21,077 bases of DNA, from contig JAYMTF010001840.1 of the NCBI GenBank assembly GCA_036897485.1, positions 1 to 21,077 of the forward strand, given 5' to 3'. The notes beneath the pieces were generated by a model. The model was not told the DNA's origin. It saw only the letters and a program-made list of their open reading frames with translations, and made no database searches. Below are positions 1 through 9,449 of this stretch, in pieces. The translations under genes and the position numbers were made by a program. Numbering within the stretch: position 1 is the first letter of the stretch; the number at the start of each line of letters is the position of its first letter. Source of the stretch: Pelargonium nanum. Its lineage: Eukaryota > Streptophyta > Magnoliopsida > Geraniales > Geraniaceae.

Positions 1-2
1 CT

Positions 3-74
3 GCAAATCAGGTTACTAAGGTAGTTGGTTCTATGTCAGGTCTGTTCGTTATCGAGTCTGTAATTCTCTATTGA
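3..74 (+). CDS. possible 3'-terminal coding exon of an unidentified gene (partial)
   Basis: The third forward frame is open from the left edge for 23 codons and stops at TGA 72-74. The other two forward frames close within 30 bases. The reading contains VTKVVGSMSGLFVIESVILY, which looks like ordinary protein. The sequence turns sharply AT-rich straight after the stop, as at a coding-to-3'UTR transition, and an A-run follows at about 101-112. I do not recognise the family. The segment is too short to rule out a chance open frame. Confidence 0.35.
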   Translation, partial: ANQVTKVVGSMSGLFVIESVILY

Positions 75-1617
75 TCTTCATGAAATTGATGCTTTCTTCA
101 AAAAAAAAAAAAGAATTATAATCTTATTAATAAATTCTAATCTTTTTATATAAAAATACTAAAACAATGTGAAAGAATTCCCAACTTGACATATGTTAGA
201 TCAATCCATTCTCATGGTTATTTGTATCATTTAAAAAGTGAAGGTAATCTTCACATAAACTCTTAAATAATTATTTAAAAAAGACTTTTTTTATTACTTT
301 TTGTTATAGTTAAATTATTATATATTTGTGGTCTTGGTTGGCATATAAATACAACCCCATTTGAGGGATGTCTTGTCACATTTGAAGACCCTAAAAATAT
401 TATTATTCTCTTGTGGATAGAAATAGAATATTGGGTTCTTGTTGATGTGCTAAAAAAATCCAATCACAAACCAAAAACCCATAAAGAACAAAAGAAAAAG
501 AAAAGATGAATCCATTAGTGAAGAAGACAAAAAACATGAAGATGTATGAGAGAGGAACCATTCTATTTGGGAACATGAAAATGAAGTTTGGCTCTCCCAA
601 TAAGGAAACTTCTCATTCACTAACATTTTAGAACATATTATTAAGTTTATTTTTTTATTTATAACAATATGTGTTTAAATGGTACGCTCGAAGAATTTCA
701 AATGAATCTCAAGATATTGTTATACATTAAAAATGAAAGATGATAAGTGATATATTGTAACAAAACTTTTTTCATGTACAATATAACTCATTTTTTAATA
801 TAAAATAATGTTTATCAATCAAATCGAGTTTTCATCAATCTTACCAAGCGTCAAAGTCGGTTGATTAAGAGCAAAATAAACATAGAGTGAACTTTCAAAA
901 GGAGCCTAAAATGAGACCCACGAGAAATAAAATAGACCAAGACATAAATCATGAAGGTTAAACATAGCCCTCGACCATGCTCGTGGGGAATGGAGAGTGT
1001 CTTCGGCAAATTACAGGCTAAGTGGGAGATTATCACTACGTCAACATGACATCATCATTGTCGCATCACAACATCATCGTAGTTTGACCGGCATCATGTT
1101 ACTATGATTCACATAACATCACATTCAACCAATCACATTTGCAAGTATAAGTGACTCTTATACTCATAGGGTGAAATATTTTTTTGCTCATTTTCTACAT
1201 TTTCATTCTCTTTTTAAGTAATTAAGTAGAATCTTGGTTTACTATAGTAAACATTTATTCTTACATTCGAGATAAATTTAAAGACTCCTATTTTATTTGA
1301 ATTTAATTTTTTTTATATGCGAGCGTACTGAGACCTTGAGAGAACAAATGTCACCAAAAAAAATTACAATTTTAGAACATTGCTCATATCTATCATTGGA
1401 AAATACAGTGACATACAAAATGACAATACATTTTTTTAGCTCTAATTATTTCTTGAACCTTTTTGCTATACATGAAAAAGCAAAAACCCTAATTATAACA
1501 CAATGAAAATGCTACCACAATATTGCAAGCTTGTAAAGCCAAAATTATTCTCCTCCCCATTTCTCAACCCTAACTTGCATCTAAAAATCAGTATTACAAT
1601 TTACAACACACAAGTGT
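75..1617. other. AT-rich intergenic region
   Basis: The first few hundred bases could be 3'UTR and downstream DNA of the partial gene at the left edge. The last 100 or so before 1618 are probably the 3'UTR of the minus-strand TVP38-family gene. Short open frames occur here, but they are AT-driven, have no splice context and match nothing I recognise. The stretch at 1045-1095 has several closely spaced CATCA/CATCATC words and is slightly repetitive. I see no RNA gene or intact mobile element. Confidence 0.5.
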
Positions 1618-4600
1618 TTAATGCTCATGATTTGTCTCAGACGAACCGACCTTGAGCACGAGCGGTTTATACAGATCCATTGCTGAATCTTCTTCGTCGG
1701 TTGGGGTTTTCGAGGCTAAAATGTCATCTAACTCGGCCTTCTCTGCAAGCACTTGGTTGAGAGAAGCTTTTGCAACTTTTGTTATGCAAAAAATGAGAAA
1801 CGCTGCACAAAGAGAAACTTGTGTCATTTCGGGTCTTTTTGTTCTCGTTGAACGATATTTTCACGAATCTTTGGAACCGGCGTTGGCTAGCAATGTCCGA
1901 TCCAAGTTATTGCAGATTTTGCAACTCAATTTGGGCCATGACCCGTGACACGACACAAATTTATGCAGGTCGGGGTTCAACTTAATCGTGTTTGTTGACA
2001 CTAACCTAACCCATTTATTTAAACGGGTCATCTTAATAACCCATTTAAGAATAAAATAGTAAAAAAAATGATATATAGCATCGTGTTGGGTTAATCCCAA
2101 CCCATTTATTGAAACGTGGGCGTATTAACTCGCTCATAAATGGGTCGTGTTCGGGTTGACACATTTAATATAATACTAAACTTTCAACACAAAATGTCGC
2201 CCCTAGATCAAACAGCCTAAATAGAATTGAAAGGACAGTGGAAGAGAAACGAGGGGTCATAGTGAAATGTGACATACCGGATACCAAAAAGCCAAGTGCT
2301 ATGAGTACCTGCATTAGCGAACAAATAAAAAAGACGAGAAAAAGAAAGTAAGAACAATATGTGAGATCATATTCTAAATAACAGAGCGTCGTGGCACCGT
2401 GAACCAACATGCAAAAATATCAGTAAGGAGCAACTGCATTTTTGGATTCTCCGGGTTCAAAACTACGCAAAGAAACTATTCTTTCGAGCAACGTCAAATA
2501 TAAAACATGTGATATGGCTTTGCAGAGAAGGGTGGGTATTCTCGGGAAATATTTGTATTATAATGTAGCTAAAACATTCCTAGTTTGTACACCGATATGT
2601 ATAAGTAAATTGAGGTGTGCGGATCTTACCCAGTCAGCAGATGACAGCTCGTTCCATCCCTGTCCGATCTCAGAAAGATCCTTCAAGGTTGTTCCGGCAT
2701 ATACTATCACTACTGTCATTGGCTGTGACAAAAAGAAAAGCACAAATTCAATTTCTCGCTTGAAGAAGTTCATTATAGCAACTGGCAAATGGGCCATCAG
2801 CCCGATAAAACCACACCCGAGCCGGCAAAAAGTGTGTTTTTAGCCCGAGCGGGCTTGGCCTGATTCCAGCCTGCGAGCCATCACTGGCCCGGCCCGTTGG
2901 CCCATTTTCCAGGTCATCAATTGAATTTAAAGCAAGCTCAAGATTCCTGAAAATCTAAGAGATTTGAGAGTGTGAAGTTCATGTTCTAGTTTAAGAAACA
3001 TGTGATAGTTAAGCGTAGGAAACTAGAAAAGACGAGTTCGTGGTGATCCTCAGTGCGAATGTGAGGATCATCTATTTATAGCGATGAAAGGAACGTAAAT
3101 TTACCATCATGCCTAACCAAGACGCTAGCACGTACTGCCCCAAGCCAATAGGTGTTACGGAGAGGAGATAATTCAACACGTTAAATGGAACTAAGGGAAC
3201 CAGTCGAAGCAGAAAGACGATCTGTCGGATAAATCAAAAAGAAAATTATAAAATGAGAGAAACTTCCAATTAAATAGTAGCTCATTCTAAGCCAAAATAA
3301 TCTTGGGTTAAAATCCCGATACTATATACACACACACGGGCACATAGTATTTGTCTTAGAAGGAAAATGTTACCTTAAAGCCAGATCCATGAATTGCAAG
3401 AGCAACAGCTTGAAACTTAGGATAATGCCTTAGCTTGGACATCACATATGATCTCCCAATCTGTATAATATAGGTACCAAGTTAAATTTGCATACACGGA
3501 TACGGAGGAACTGATGAGAGAATACATAGAATGATAATAAACAGTAGGAAAATGTTCTATTTCGGTCTCCCAACCATCTATTGACCAAATTGGAACAAAA
3601 ATCAAATTGAGTACCGATTCAGAACAAAATGAATAGTTGAGGGACCAAAATGGAACAATTTCCTAAATAGTAGTAATGGCAAAGTGGTGGCCGAGTAGCA
3701 AAACGATAATATTCATGTGCTAACACGCTCAAAACGTCTCGAGGGTCGGGAATGAAAGGATTGGATGATGTTTTCCACATAGAAAACGTATGAAATATAT
3801 AGCGTTACAAGCTGAAGGGACTACTCACTGTTCTGCCAATAAGGAATGCAGCTGCTGCACCTATGGTGGAACCAACAGAGTCGGCAAGAAATCCCATTGT
3901 AAATCCGAAGAGATAACCACCTCCAAGCTGTGACATGAGAAACAAGTAGCACATAAGGTTCATTCCCGACAATTTAGTCTTGACTAAGATAATCATAGCG
4001 TGAATTGAATTTGTGTGTGTGTGTGCCCGCGACCGCGCGCGCGAACTTGATCTCATGGCATTAAGAATAAGAGTTTGGAGCATACTGTAAGTATAGATGC
4101 CGGAAGTGCGAGGACGCTAAGAGGAATGTATGCTAATATTCTGTACATGAAAAAGGTAAAATAAGTTAAATGTGAAGAGTTAAGGCTTGAACACGTGGAA
4201 AAAAAGAGTAAAGTCTCCACGTTTTTTAACGCCTTTTCATGAAATTCACAAATGTCAAAAATACCCTCTTGATATTCCGAGTCTCAAAGCAGGATCGTCA
4301 ATGTAAAAAACACCTTAATAACGTGTAAATAATTCCAACGTTCATAAACTAGAAGAGCACAAGTAAACTAGACTTGTGCACAAAACTCCTCCCCACGATC
4401 TAAGAAACTACAACAAGAGCGAAGCCATATCCCAAACAACATTACATGAATCTTATAACAAAACTACTTGTGATTTGCTATTCGAATTCTACTCCGTCCA
4501 ACCTAATGCTATCTCCTCCATTTAATCACATGCTATCATGTCTTTAGCGGTATATATACTTGTAACAAAATCAATGTTGTTTGCAATTTTGCACACATTC

Positions 4601-5846
4601 GCAAGACAATGTTTTGTAGTGAACTATTTTATCAGTTTATGCTAGAACCTCGATCACAATCAACACAAACTATTGAACGAATCATGGAAATCAATTATAT
4701 ATTACACAAACGAATGCTTGCTGCTGGACATTTCGTAAGAGAAACCATATATTAAGAATCCGCTAAAAAAAGAGTTAACTTACAACACAAATGGACCCCA
4801 AGATCCAAGATCCTCCTTAATCCATACCAAGAAAGCCTTCAAAATCTGGAGAAAAAAAAAACTCAGGAAACTATATAGCGTCTCACTAACCATGAAATTC
4901 AATACCCACAATCAACCCAACCCTTCAATTATCATCATTAGTTCTGTAACATCACCCAAATACCCACAAACCCGCAATCATTTGTACTGCCCCACGTTTA
5001 AACAAACAAAAATCAGCAAAACAAACCAACCCAGAAAAGATATTTAACCACAACCCAATAAAGACCTAATTCTCACAAGAAAAATGCAATGCATGAACAA
5101 AAAGAACCAATTTTTATCTTCAAATGCCTCACTAACCATGAATTCAATACCCTCAATCAAACAAACCCTTCGACTGTTATCATTATTTTTGTCAAATAAA
5201 CCAAAATACCCACAATCACTTATACTGCCCCACAAACACTAAAAATTCAAAACAAAAAAAGTTCAAAGTCTTAAATAAAAAAATATCACTAAATGAGCCA
5301 ACCCAGAAGATACATTTAGCCCCAACCCAACCAAAACCTAAAATCTCACCCCAAAAATCCAAATTAAATGCAATGCATGAACAAAAGGAACCAATTTCCA
5401 TCCCCAAATAGCCACAATAAAACCAATCCTTTAATTTTAATCATTAATTTTGTTAAATCAACCAAAATACACACAAACCCACAAACACTATAAATAAAAA
5501 TAAAATAAAAAAGTTCAAATGTTTAAGCAAAAATAATCACTAAATGAGCCAACCCAGAAGGCAAATTTATCCCCAACCCAACAAAGACCTAAAATCCCAC
5601 CCAAAAAATCCAAATTAAATGCAATGCATGAACAAAAAGAACCATTTTTTGCTTAAAAAATAAAATAAAGATCCAATTTTAATCCCCAAATTTGTGAAAC
5701 AAGACAGAGATCTGAAAAGGGCTTGCCCTTTCCATGGGAAGCGAAATGCAGGCGGCGGTGAAGGCGGCGGCGAAGAAGAGACAGACGCAGATTCTGAAGG
5801 CGGAGGCGAAGGAGATGCTGCCCAGAGGAGTAGCCGCGGCGGCCAT
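1618..5846 (-). CDS. TVP38/TMEM64 family (VTT/DedA, SNARE-associated Golgi) membrane protein, nine exons, 282 aa
   Basis: Exons, in transcript order: 5727-5846, 4784-4845, 4086-4140, 3829-3927, 3374-3460, 3105-3221, 2630-2722, 2278-2308, 1618-1802. They total 849 nt and every junction is in phase. The start at 5846-5844 has an in-frame TAA upstream and no earlier ATG. A hydrophobic N-terminal segment (about 17-36) leads into the VTT core: WGPFVLILAYIPL near 56-68, LGGGYLFGF from 80, GRTIGRSYV across the exon 4/5 join, SGFKIVFLLRLVPLVPFN across exons 5/6, LNYLLSVTP and SWLGMMP near the end of exon 6, and YAGTTLKDLS in exon 7. A last membrane helix (about 212-227) is followed by an acidic, probably cytosolic tail. 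The family consists of polytopic endomembrane proteins; animal and yeast relatives act in lipid scrambling and vesicle traffic, so that role here is inferred by homology. It most resembles the Arabidopsis At1g03260 type as I recall it. Odd points are the GC donor of intron 1 and a 31-nt exon 8. Confidence 0.93.
1930..2170. repeat. dispersed repeat of the 'GACACGA / ACCCATTTA' type in TVP38-gene intron 8
   Basis: It begins near GACCCGTGACACGACAC (1940-1956) and contains several copies of ACCCATTTA and its complement. It ends at GGTCGTGTTCGGGTTGACAC (2143-2162). Similar CACGACACG/TCGTGTTCG-rich stretches occur at about 10525-10700, 13480-13610 and 20310-20730. I infer a non-autonomous interspersed repeat. 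The ends are approximate, no clear target-site duplication was found, and the class is unknown. Confidence 0.45.
2805..2925. repeat. GC-rich GCCCGAGC/GGCCCGGCCC-type repeat-like patch in TVP38-gene intron 6
   Basis: This patch is far more GC-rich than the flanking intron. It contains AGCCCGAGCGGGCTTGGCC (2842-2860) and TGGCCCGGCCCGTTGGCCC (2885-2903), which have overlapping self-complementary words. It looks like a piece of an interspersed repeat, but I see no terminal structure, so the boundaries and class are guesses. Confidence 0.25.
4011..4045. repeat. GT/GC simple-sequence tract in TVP38-gene intron 3
   Basis: A (GT)n run (about 4013-4024) passes directly into CCCGCGACCGCGCGCGCG. Alternating purine-pyrimidine DNA of this sort is a common microsatellite. 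It lies inside an intron and codes for nothing. A shorter ACACACACAC run is at about 3329-3338. Confidence 0.6.
4882..5665. repeat. three-copy tandem repeat (about 250-285 bp) filling intron 1 of the TVP38-family gene
   Basis: Three diverged units lie end to end, roughly 4882-5124, 5125-5408 and 5409-5665. Shared anchors are AAATGCAATGCATGAACAA at 5082, 5366 and 5617 (spacings 284 and 251), CCAACCCAGAA before each, and CTCACTAACCATGAA at the start of units 1 and 2. Each unit carries one TGCATG (the complement of the RY core CATGCA), at 5090-5095, 5374-5379 and 5625-5630. Read in gene orientation the units are T-rich, as intron sequence should be. The short minus-strand ORFs here are by-products of the repeat. 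Confidence 0.85.
5721..5729 (-). other. non-canonical GC splice donor of TVP38-gene intron 1
   Basis: In transcript sense exon 1 ends ATG GAA AGG and the intron begins GCAAGC. It ends TTTTCTCCAG, just before ATT TTG AAG at 4845. This is the known minor GC-AG class. The join is phase 0 and gives LPMER-ILKAFLVW, matching the family pattern LPVEKILKDFLLW. The next GT downstream would add seven unconserved residues. Confidence 0.75.
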
Positions 5847-6688
5847 TGCTGCTCTGCTGATAATAATAATCGCTAATTAGTTACTACAATCTTCTTATTT
5901 TGCTTTGCTTTAGCAGCAATCGGATTCAACCACCACCGCCAGCTCCGGCGGCTCCACCACCACAATTCTGGCCGGCCCTCTTCTTCTGATGGTTAGATGA
6001 TGAAGGCCTTCGCCTCCAGCCTTTTGCCTTTTCATTGCTTCTTTTCCAATTTTAGCTCTTTTTCTTCGTCTAATGTTTCTATATTTAGTAACAACTTCAA
6101 CACCCATCACTAAGAAACTAACGGTTAAAAATCTCTCGTATTCGATTTGATTCTTGAATTGTAAATTTTAACAAGTTCGGACCGGTTTATTACTCTTTTC
6201 GTTTCAAAGTGAGTGTCTTTTTTATTATATATATTTGGAATTTTAGTTACACAGGAATTATCGATTGTAATTGGAGGCGTTCATTCAAATTTTGGGCGAT
6301 TTTGAGTTTCGGTCTAAAAGGCCAAAAGGATTGTGAGTTTCGAGCCTCGGGTTCAAGTTCGGGATTTACTAAGAAAATGTGCACGGGTTTCGTGCAAGTT
6401 TTCCGACCAAAAAGTTGGTTCATTTTTATGCAACCGAACCTTCGTAAACATGGGTTGGTATAGCAACTTTAATTACAACTCATGTCAATGGAGATATGCA
6501 AGTATATATTGACTAACTTCTAGATCATTCCCTTAACTTCATAAAAATTCAAAGGTTGCTTCAACTAGAAGCCAAGACAAGACATTTAGTACCAAAATCC
6601 AAACAAGTTTTTGAAGCTTCCTAGTACAAGATAAAGCAAAATTCTGAGAATGGTCTCTCCATAAGAAGCTGCACAAAAAGTTGAGCAT
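5847..6688. other. 5' region of the TVP38-family gene and 3' flank of the bHLH gene
   Basis: Bases 5847 to about 6110 probably hold the promoter-proximal DNA and 5'UTR of the minus-strand TVP38-family gene. They are GC-richer near 5930-6020, and a minus-strand 66-codon open frame at 5910-6110 is out of frame with the protein. Bases 6191-6217 read TACTCTTTTCGTTTCAAAGTGAGTGTC, which resembles a worn Stowaway-type end, but I found no partner. About 6480-6688 is the likely 3'UTR of the bHLH gene. No other gene is visible. Confidence 0.45.
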
Positions 6689-8851
6689 TTACTTGGCTTG
6701 GCTCAACCCATTAGCCAATTCCATAGGCATCAACAAAAGGCCTCTACTCTCCAAAAACTGAGTTGCTGCTATTGGATTTTCCTCCAAGAAATGTCCCATA
6801 ACTTCTTCAAGTGACGACGAGTCCAGCGTCTGGCCATTCGGAAGGTAGTGACCGTGTCCCTGCAAATCATTGACATAAAAATATAAAAGAATCAAAACAT
6901 AATCTTGGACTGTAAAGTGGATGCATCAGATGTTTCTCGGGAAGTTTGCGCGTAAGTTAGAATCCTGAGACGAGAGTTACCTCGAGGAAAACTAGAGGAT
7001 CGGGAGCTGATTCGCCTCTTAATCTGCTTGTACTCAACTCCTGCATAGTTAAATGTGGATCGTTTCATTGGTTTAACAAAAGGCTGAGCCTTGACGCAAC
7101 AGTTAGATTGTTGCCTCGTGACCTTGAGCTTCACGGATTCAAGTCAAAGAGACGTCTTTTGCAAAAGTAGGGGAAATGTTGCATAGATAAATAAACATTC
7201 CCGTATCCCAAAATCGTGGTAGATTCGTGCACTAGGCCGATCTTTTGCTATGGCTAACATCCATAAACTAAGAATCCACACTTCTTTCAATAAAGTAGGC
7301 ACAAGCTAGTTAAAGCTACATTAAGTCGTGTCTGTGTTTTTATAGCAAATACATTGGTGAATTACTCAGAAGTTTTCTCCTTATAATTGTTCTATCTTAA
7401 TCGAAGATCACTCGTATACCCTATAGTTAAGTTATGCAGTACAAGAAGGTCCTAAGGAACAAGACTCTAGCTTCTACATTTTTAAATCCGTCCATATAAT
7501 TGTAACACGACGACAGACATTTTTACCTTTATTTGACGTTGCAGATTCTTGATATGATCAATGATATCTTCCAGAATATATTCCTCGCCAGCCTATAAAC
7601 CACATCAAACATATCACGGTTATTGAAAAAGGAAAACGATTCTTCCATGTAAAGCCATACATGTGTTTTCATTAGTGACATCTATTATGACATACGGAAC
7701 AAGCTCAACATGTGCAATTTGCCAAAATTCATAGAACACGGATACCTCTTGAGGATGTGGAAGCAGTTCTCTTAGTGCGCCAATTCTTTCAGCAACTTTT
7801 ATCTTTCGGCGCTGAATTAAGAAACATTAATATAAAATATTGATACTCAAATAATCCATCTATTATCAATCCATGATCCATATTTTGAACTTAGCAATAA
7901 AAAAAATTGAAGTCCTACTTACACGATCAGTTGCATAAGATCTGTGCTTTGCTTCGCTGTTACGCAGTTTGGAGGGGACACTTTGGGCAGCGACTTTGCC
8001 TCTCAAAATATTGCATCTATGTTCGCTCAAATTCTCTCCCCGTGAAGTGCAATTCTGTTCAACACATTTGTTTCATCAGGCGTAAACATGACATTCTAGT
8101 AAGGAATCGTGCAAAGTTAAGTACTCCCTCTGTCCCAAAATGAGTGTATGCTTTCCCATTTTTGTAAAAACTATGGATAAATTAGTTAGGATTGGATGTG
8201 CTCTTGTTGTAACAAACTTAATGGCTTCTAACTAACCTATCTTAGGGATATTATTGGTATTTCATGCATGACTAGCTAACAAAAAAGAAAAGTGAACTCT
8301 CATTTTGGGACAGAGTGAGTAGTTTCTAGTTTCTTATGAATTCGACCTGAGCAAAGGTTTGAGAGTGCGTGCTTGTGGGTTCTTTCCACGATTCACTTTC
8401 GCCAAGTGGCCTCACGTATCCAACCTGTCGAAGAAACAACCCTTTAAAATGCTACGAGACTCAAAGTTGTAGGAAACTTTTTCAGACCTTACAAGTTAAG
8501 GGAACAAATTGGCATTACCTTATGATTATCCATGAATGGGAAAGAGCCAGCAGGTTTTGAACAACACGCCTTAGTGACATTGCTGTATAAAATTTCAGTG
8601 TGGATCTCAGAGACCCCATTTACCATGGGCATGCTGTTATTCACGCCAGAATGCGTGCTTCCTAATAAATCTGCACTAGGCGGTACCTCTTGGGAAAATG
8701 CTGAATTTTGCTGATAAAAGCAGTTGTTGTAGTTTCGATCCGCTTGCTGACACTGAAACCACTGAGGTAAAGCAGGTACATCATTTGCATTTCCACCAAG
8801 ATCCAAAGAAAGCAATAGTCGAGAGTGATCAGCGCTGTTTTCTCCTTTCAT
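6689..8851 (-). CDS. bHLH transcription factor, subgroup XI-like with altered basic region, six exons, 275 aa
   Basis: Exons, in transcript order: 8519-8851, 7923-8054, 7746-7811, 7527-7592, 6981-7040, 6689-6859. They total 828 nt and all junctions are phase 0 with GT-AG. Residues 1-140 are low-complexity and Ser/Asn-rich with no domain I recognise. The basic region (about 142-164) includes HRSYATDRRRKIKVAER, helix 1 ends in ALRELLP (167-173), a short loop follows, and helix 2 contains YILEDIIDHIKNLQRQIKEL (182-201). The next words, LSTSRLRG, and the C-terminal FLESRGLLLMPMELA resemble LSMSRLGG and the QxLxSKGLCxMPISLA tail of the LRL/UNE12 group, so I place it near subgroup XI. It should be a nuclear DNA-binding dimer. 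The usual His5-Glu9-Arg13 E-box contacts are replaced at the first two positions by Ser and Asp. The start is the first ATG of the open frame. A 5' leader intron ending near 8855 is possible. The exact orthologue is not recognised. Confidence 0.88.
7041..7526 (-). other. intron 4 of the bHLH gene, nothing recognised
   Basis: This 486-nt GT-AG intron separates the exon ending NLQRQIK from the one starting ELSTSRL. Its splice sites are clear (GTAAAAATG donor, CTATGCAG acceptor in transcript sense). I see no repeat or inserted element. A minus-strand open frame at 6892-7134 runs through the next exon in another frame and is not coding. Confidence 0.6.
8122..8321. mobile_element. Stowaway-like MITE in the first coding intron of the bHLH gene
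   Basis: The left end TACTCCCTCTGTCCCAAAAT and the right end ATTTTGGGACAGAGTGAGTA form terminal inverted repeats of about 24 bp with few mismatches. TA dinucleotides flank both sides, the target site used by Stowaway (Tc1/mariner-derived) elements. CTCCCTCTGTCCC is close to the family terminus. The element is about 196 bp, has no coding capacity, and lies inside the 8055-8518 intron without touching splice sites. Its transposase would have to be supplied from elsewhere. Confidence 0.9.
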
Positions 8852-8898
8852 GTTACCTTTATGGAATAAGGGGTCGACATTAGTTAGTAACTTAGTAG

Positions 8899-8998
8899 CG
8901 TTTGGATTACGAAATTGAAATGAGAATGAGAATTAAGAATGGGAATGGGATTGCCATTCCAAAACCAATCTCATGACCAAAAAGTCTTAATCCAAACG
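8899..8998. mobile_element. short MITE-like inverted-repeat element
   Basis: The segment starts CGTTTGGATTA (8899-8909) and ends with its exact complement TAATCCAAACG (8988-8998). A second, nested pair (GGAATGG and CCATTCC) lies near the middle. A 100-bp non-coding fold-back of this kind fits a small non-autonomous DNA element. No clear target-site duplication was seen, so the class is open. A similar GCGTTTGGATT end occurs at 11848-11858. Confidence 0.5.
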
Positions 8999-9056
8999 TG
9001 GGGAATGAAAAACGGAATAAACCAATATTCGAATCAACTTCTTAATCTACTTAGTG

Positions 9057-9233
9057 AACTAGAAAATACTACGGCAACACCCGACATTGTGGTGTTTGGG
9101 GAGGGTCGTTTATGAACACGGTCTTTCTCTGCTTTTGCAGAGAGGTCGCTTGCCTGACTCGAACTCGTGACCTCAGTGTCACAGGGCAACAACTTTACCG
9201 TTGTGCCAAGACTGGGCACTATAAACCAGAAAA
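9057..9233 (-). mobile_element. tRNA-derived SINE (Au-like), minus strand, with target-site duplication
   Basis: Read on the minus strand it has an RNA polymerase III box A, TGGCACAACGGT (9208-9197), and a box B around GAGTTCGAGTCAGG (9166-9153). Both words, and the GTCACGAGTTCGAGTC context, resemble the plant Au SINE family as I know it. The body is about 9067-9223. It is flanked by AACTAGAAAA (9057-9066) and AACCAGAAAA (9224-9233), a 10-bp duplication with one mismatch. It lacks coding capacity and would rely on a LINE reverse transcriptase. It sits upstream of, or in a leader intron of, the bHLH gene, in the same orientation. Confidence 0.8.
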
Positions 9234-9449
9234 GGAACTCTTTTTCTTTAGTAGAAAAAACTAAAATAGGATCTGACAAGCTAGACATAAACAAGAACCA
9301 ACTATAAATCATAGATTATAACAGATCATCAAAGAACTCAAGAAAACATGAATTTGAATTTCCAAAATCTTACCCCAAATACAAGAATATGATACAGACT
9401 ACCCTCAAACATAATTATGACAACAATAAACTGCAAATCATCATAATGA

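Noticed and set aside
1652..1948. A 98-codon plus-strand ORF at the left end of the TVP38-family gene.
   Set aside because: It is antisense to the last coding exon and the adjoining intron 8.
5044..5407. Two minus-strand ORFs rich in Phe, Cys and Gly.
   Set aside because: Both arise from the T-rich tandem repeat in intron 1. The repeat period, not a protein, explains the similarity.
5734..5880. A 48-codon plus-strand ORF with a hydrophobic end (starts MGSEMQAAVKAAAKKRQ, ends ALLIIIIAN), looking like a small tail-anchored protein.
   Set aside because: It is exactly antisense to exon 1 of the TVP38-family gene. The minus-strand reading has family-like sequence, an upstream stop and a correct splice phase, so the plus ORF is a GC-rich shadow.
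5910..6110. A basic 66-codon minus-strand ORF upstream of the TVP38-family start.
   Set aside because: It is out of frame with the protein, has low-complexity Arg/Lys content, lies in the GC-rich leader and has no homologue I recognise.
9153..9208. A possible genuine tRNA gene on the minus strand.
   Set aside because: Box A and box B are present, but the cloverleaf cannot be closed. Target duplications and the 3' extension mark it as a SINE.
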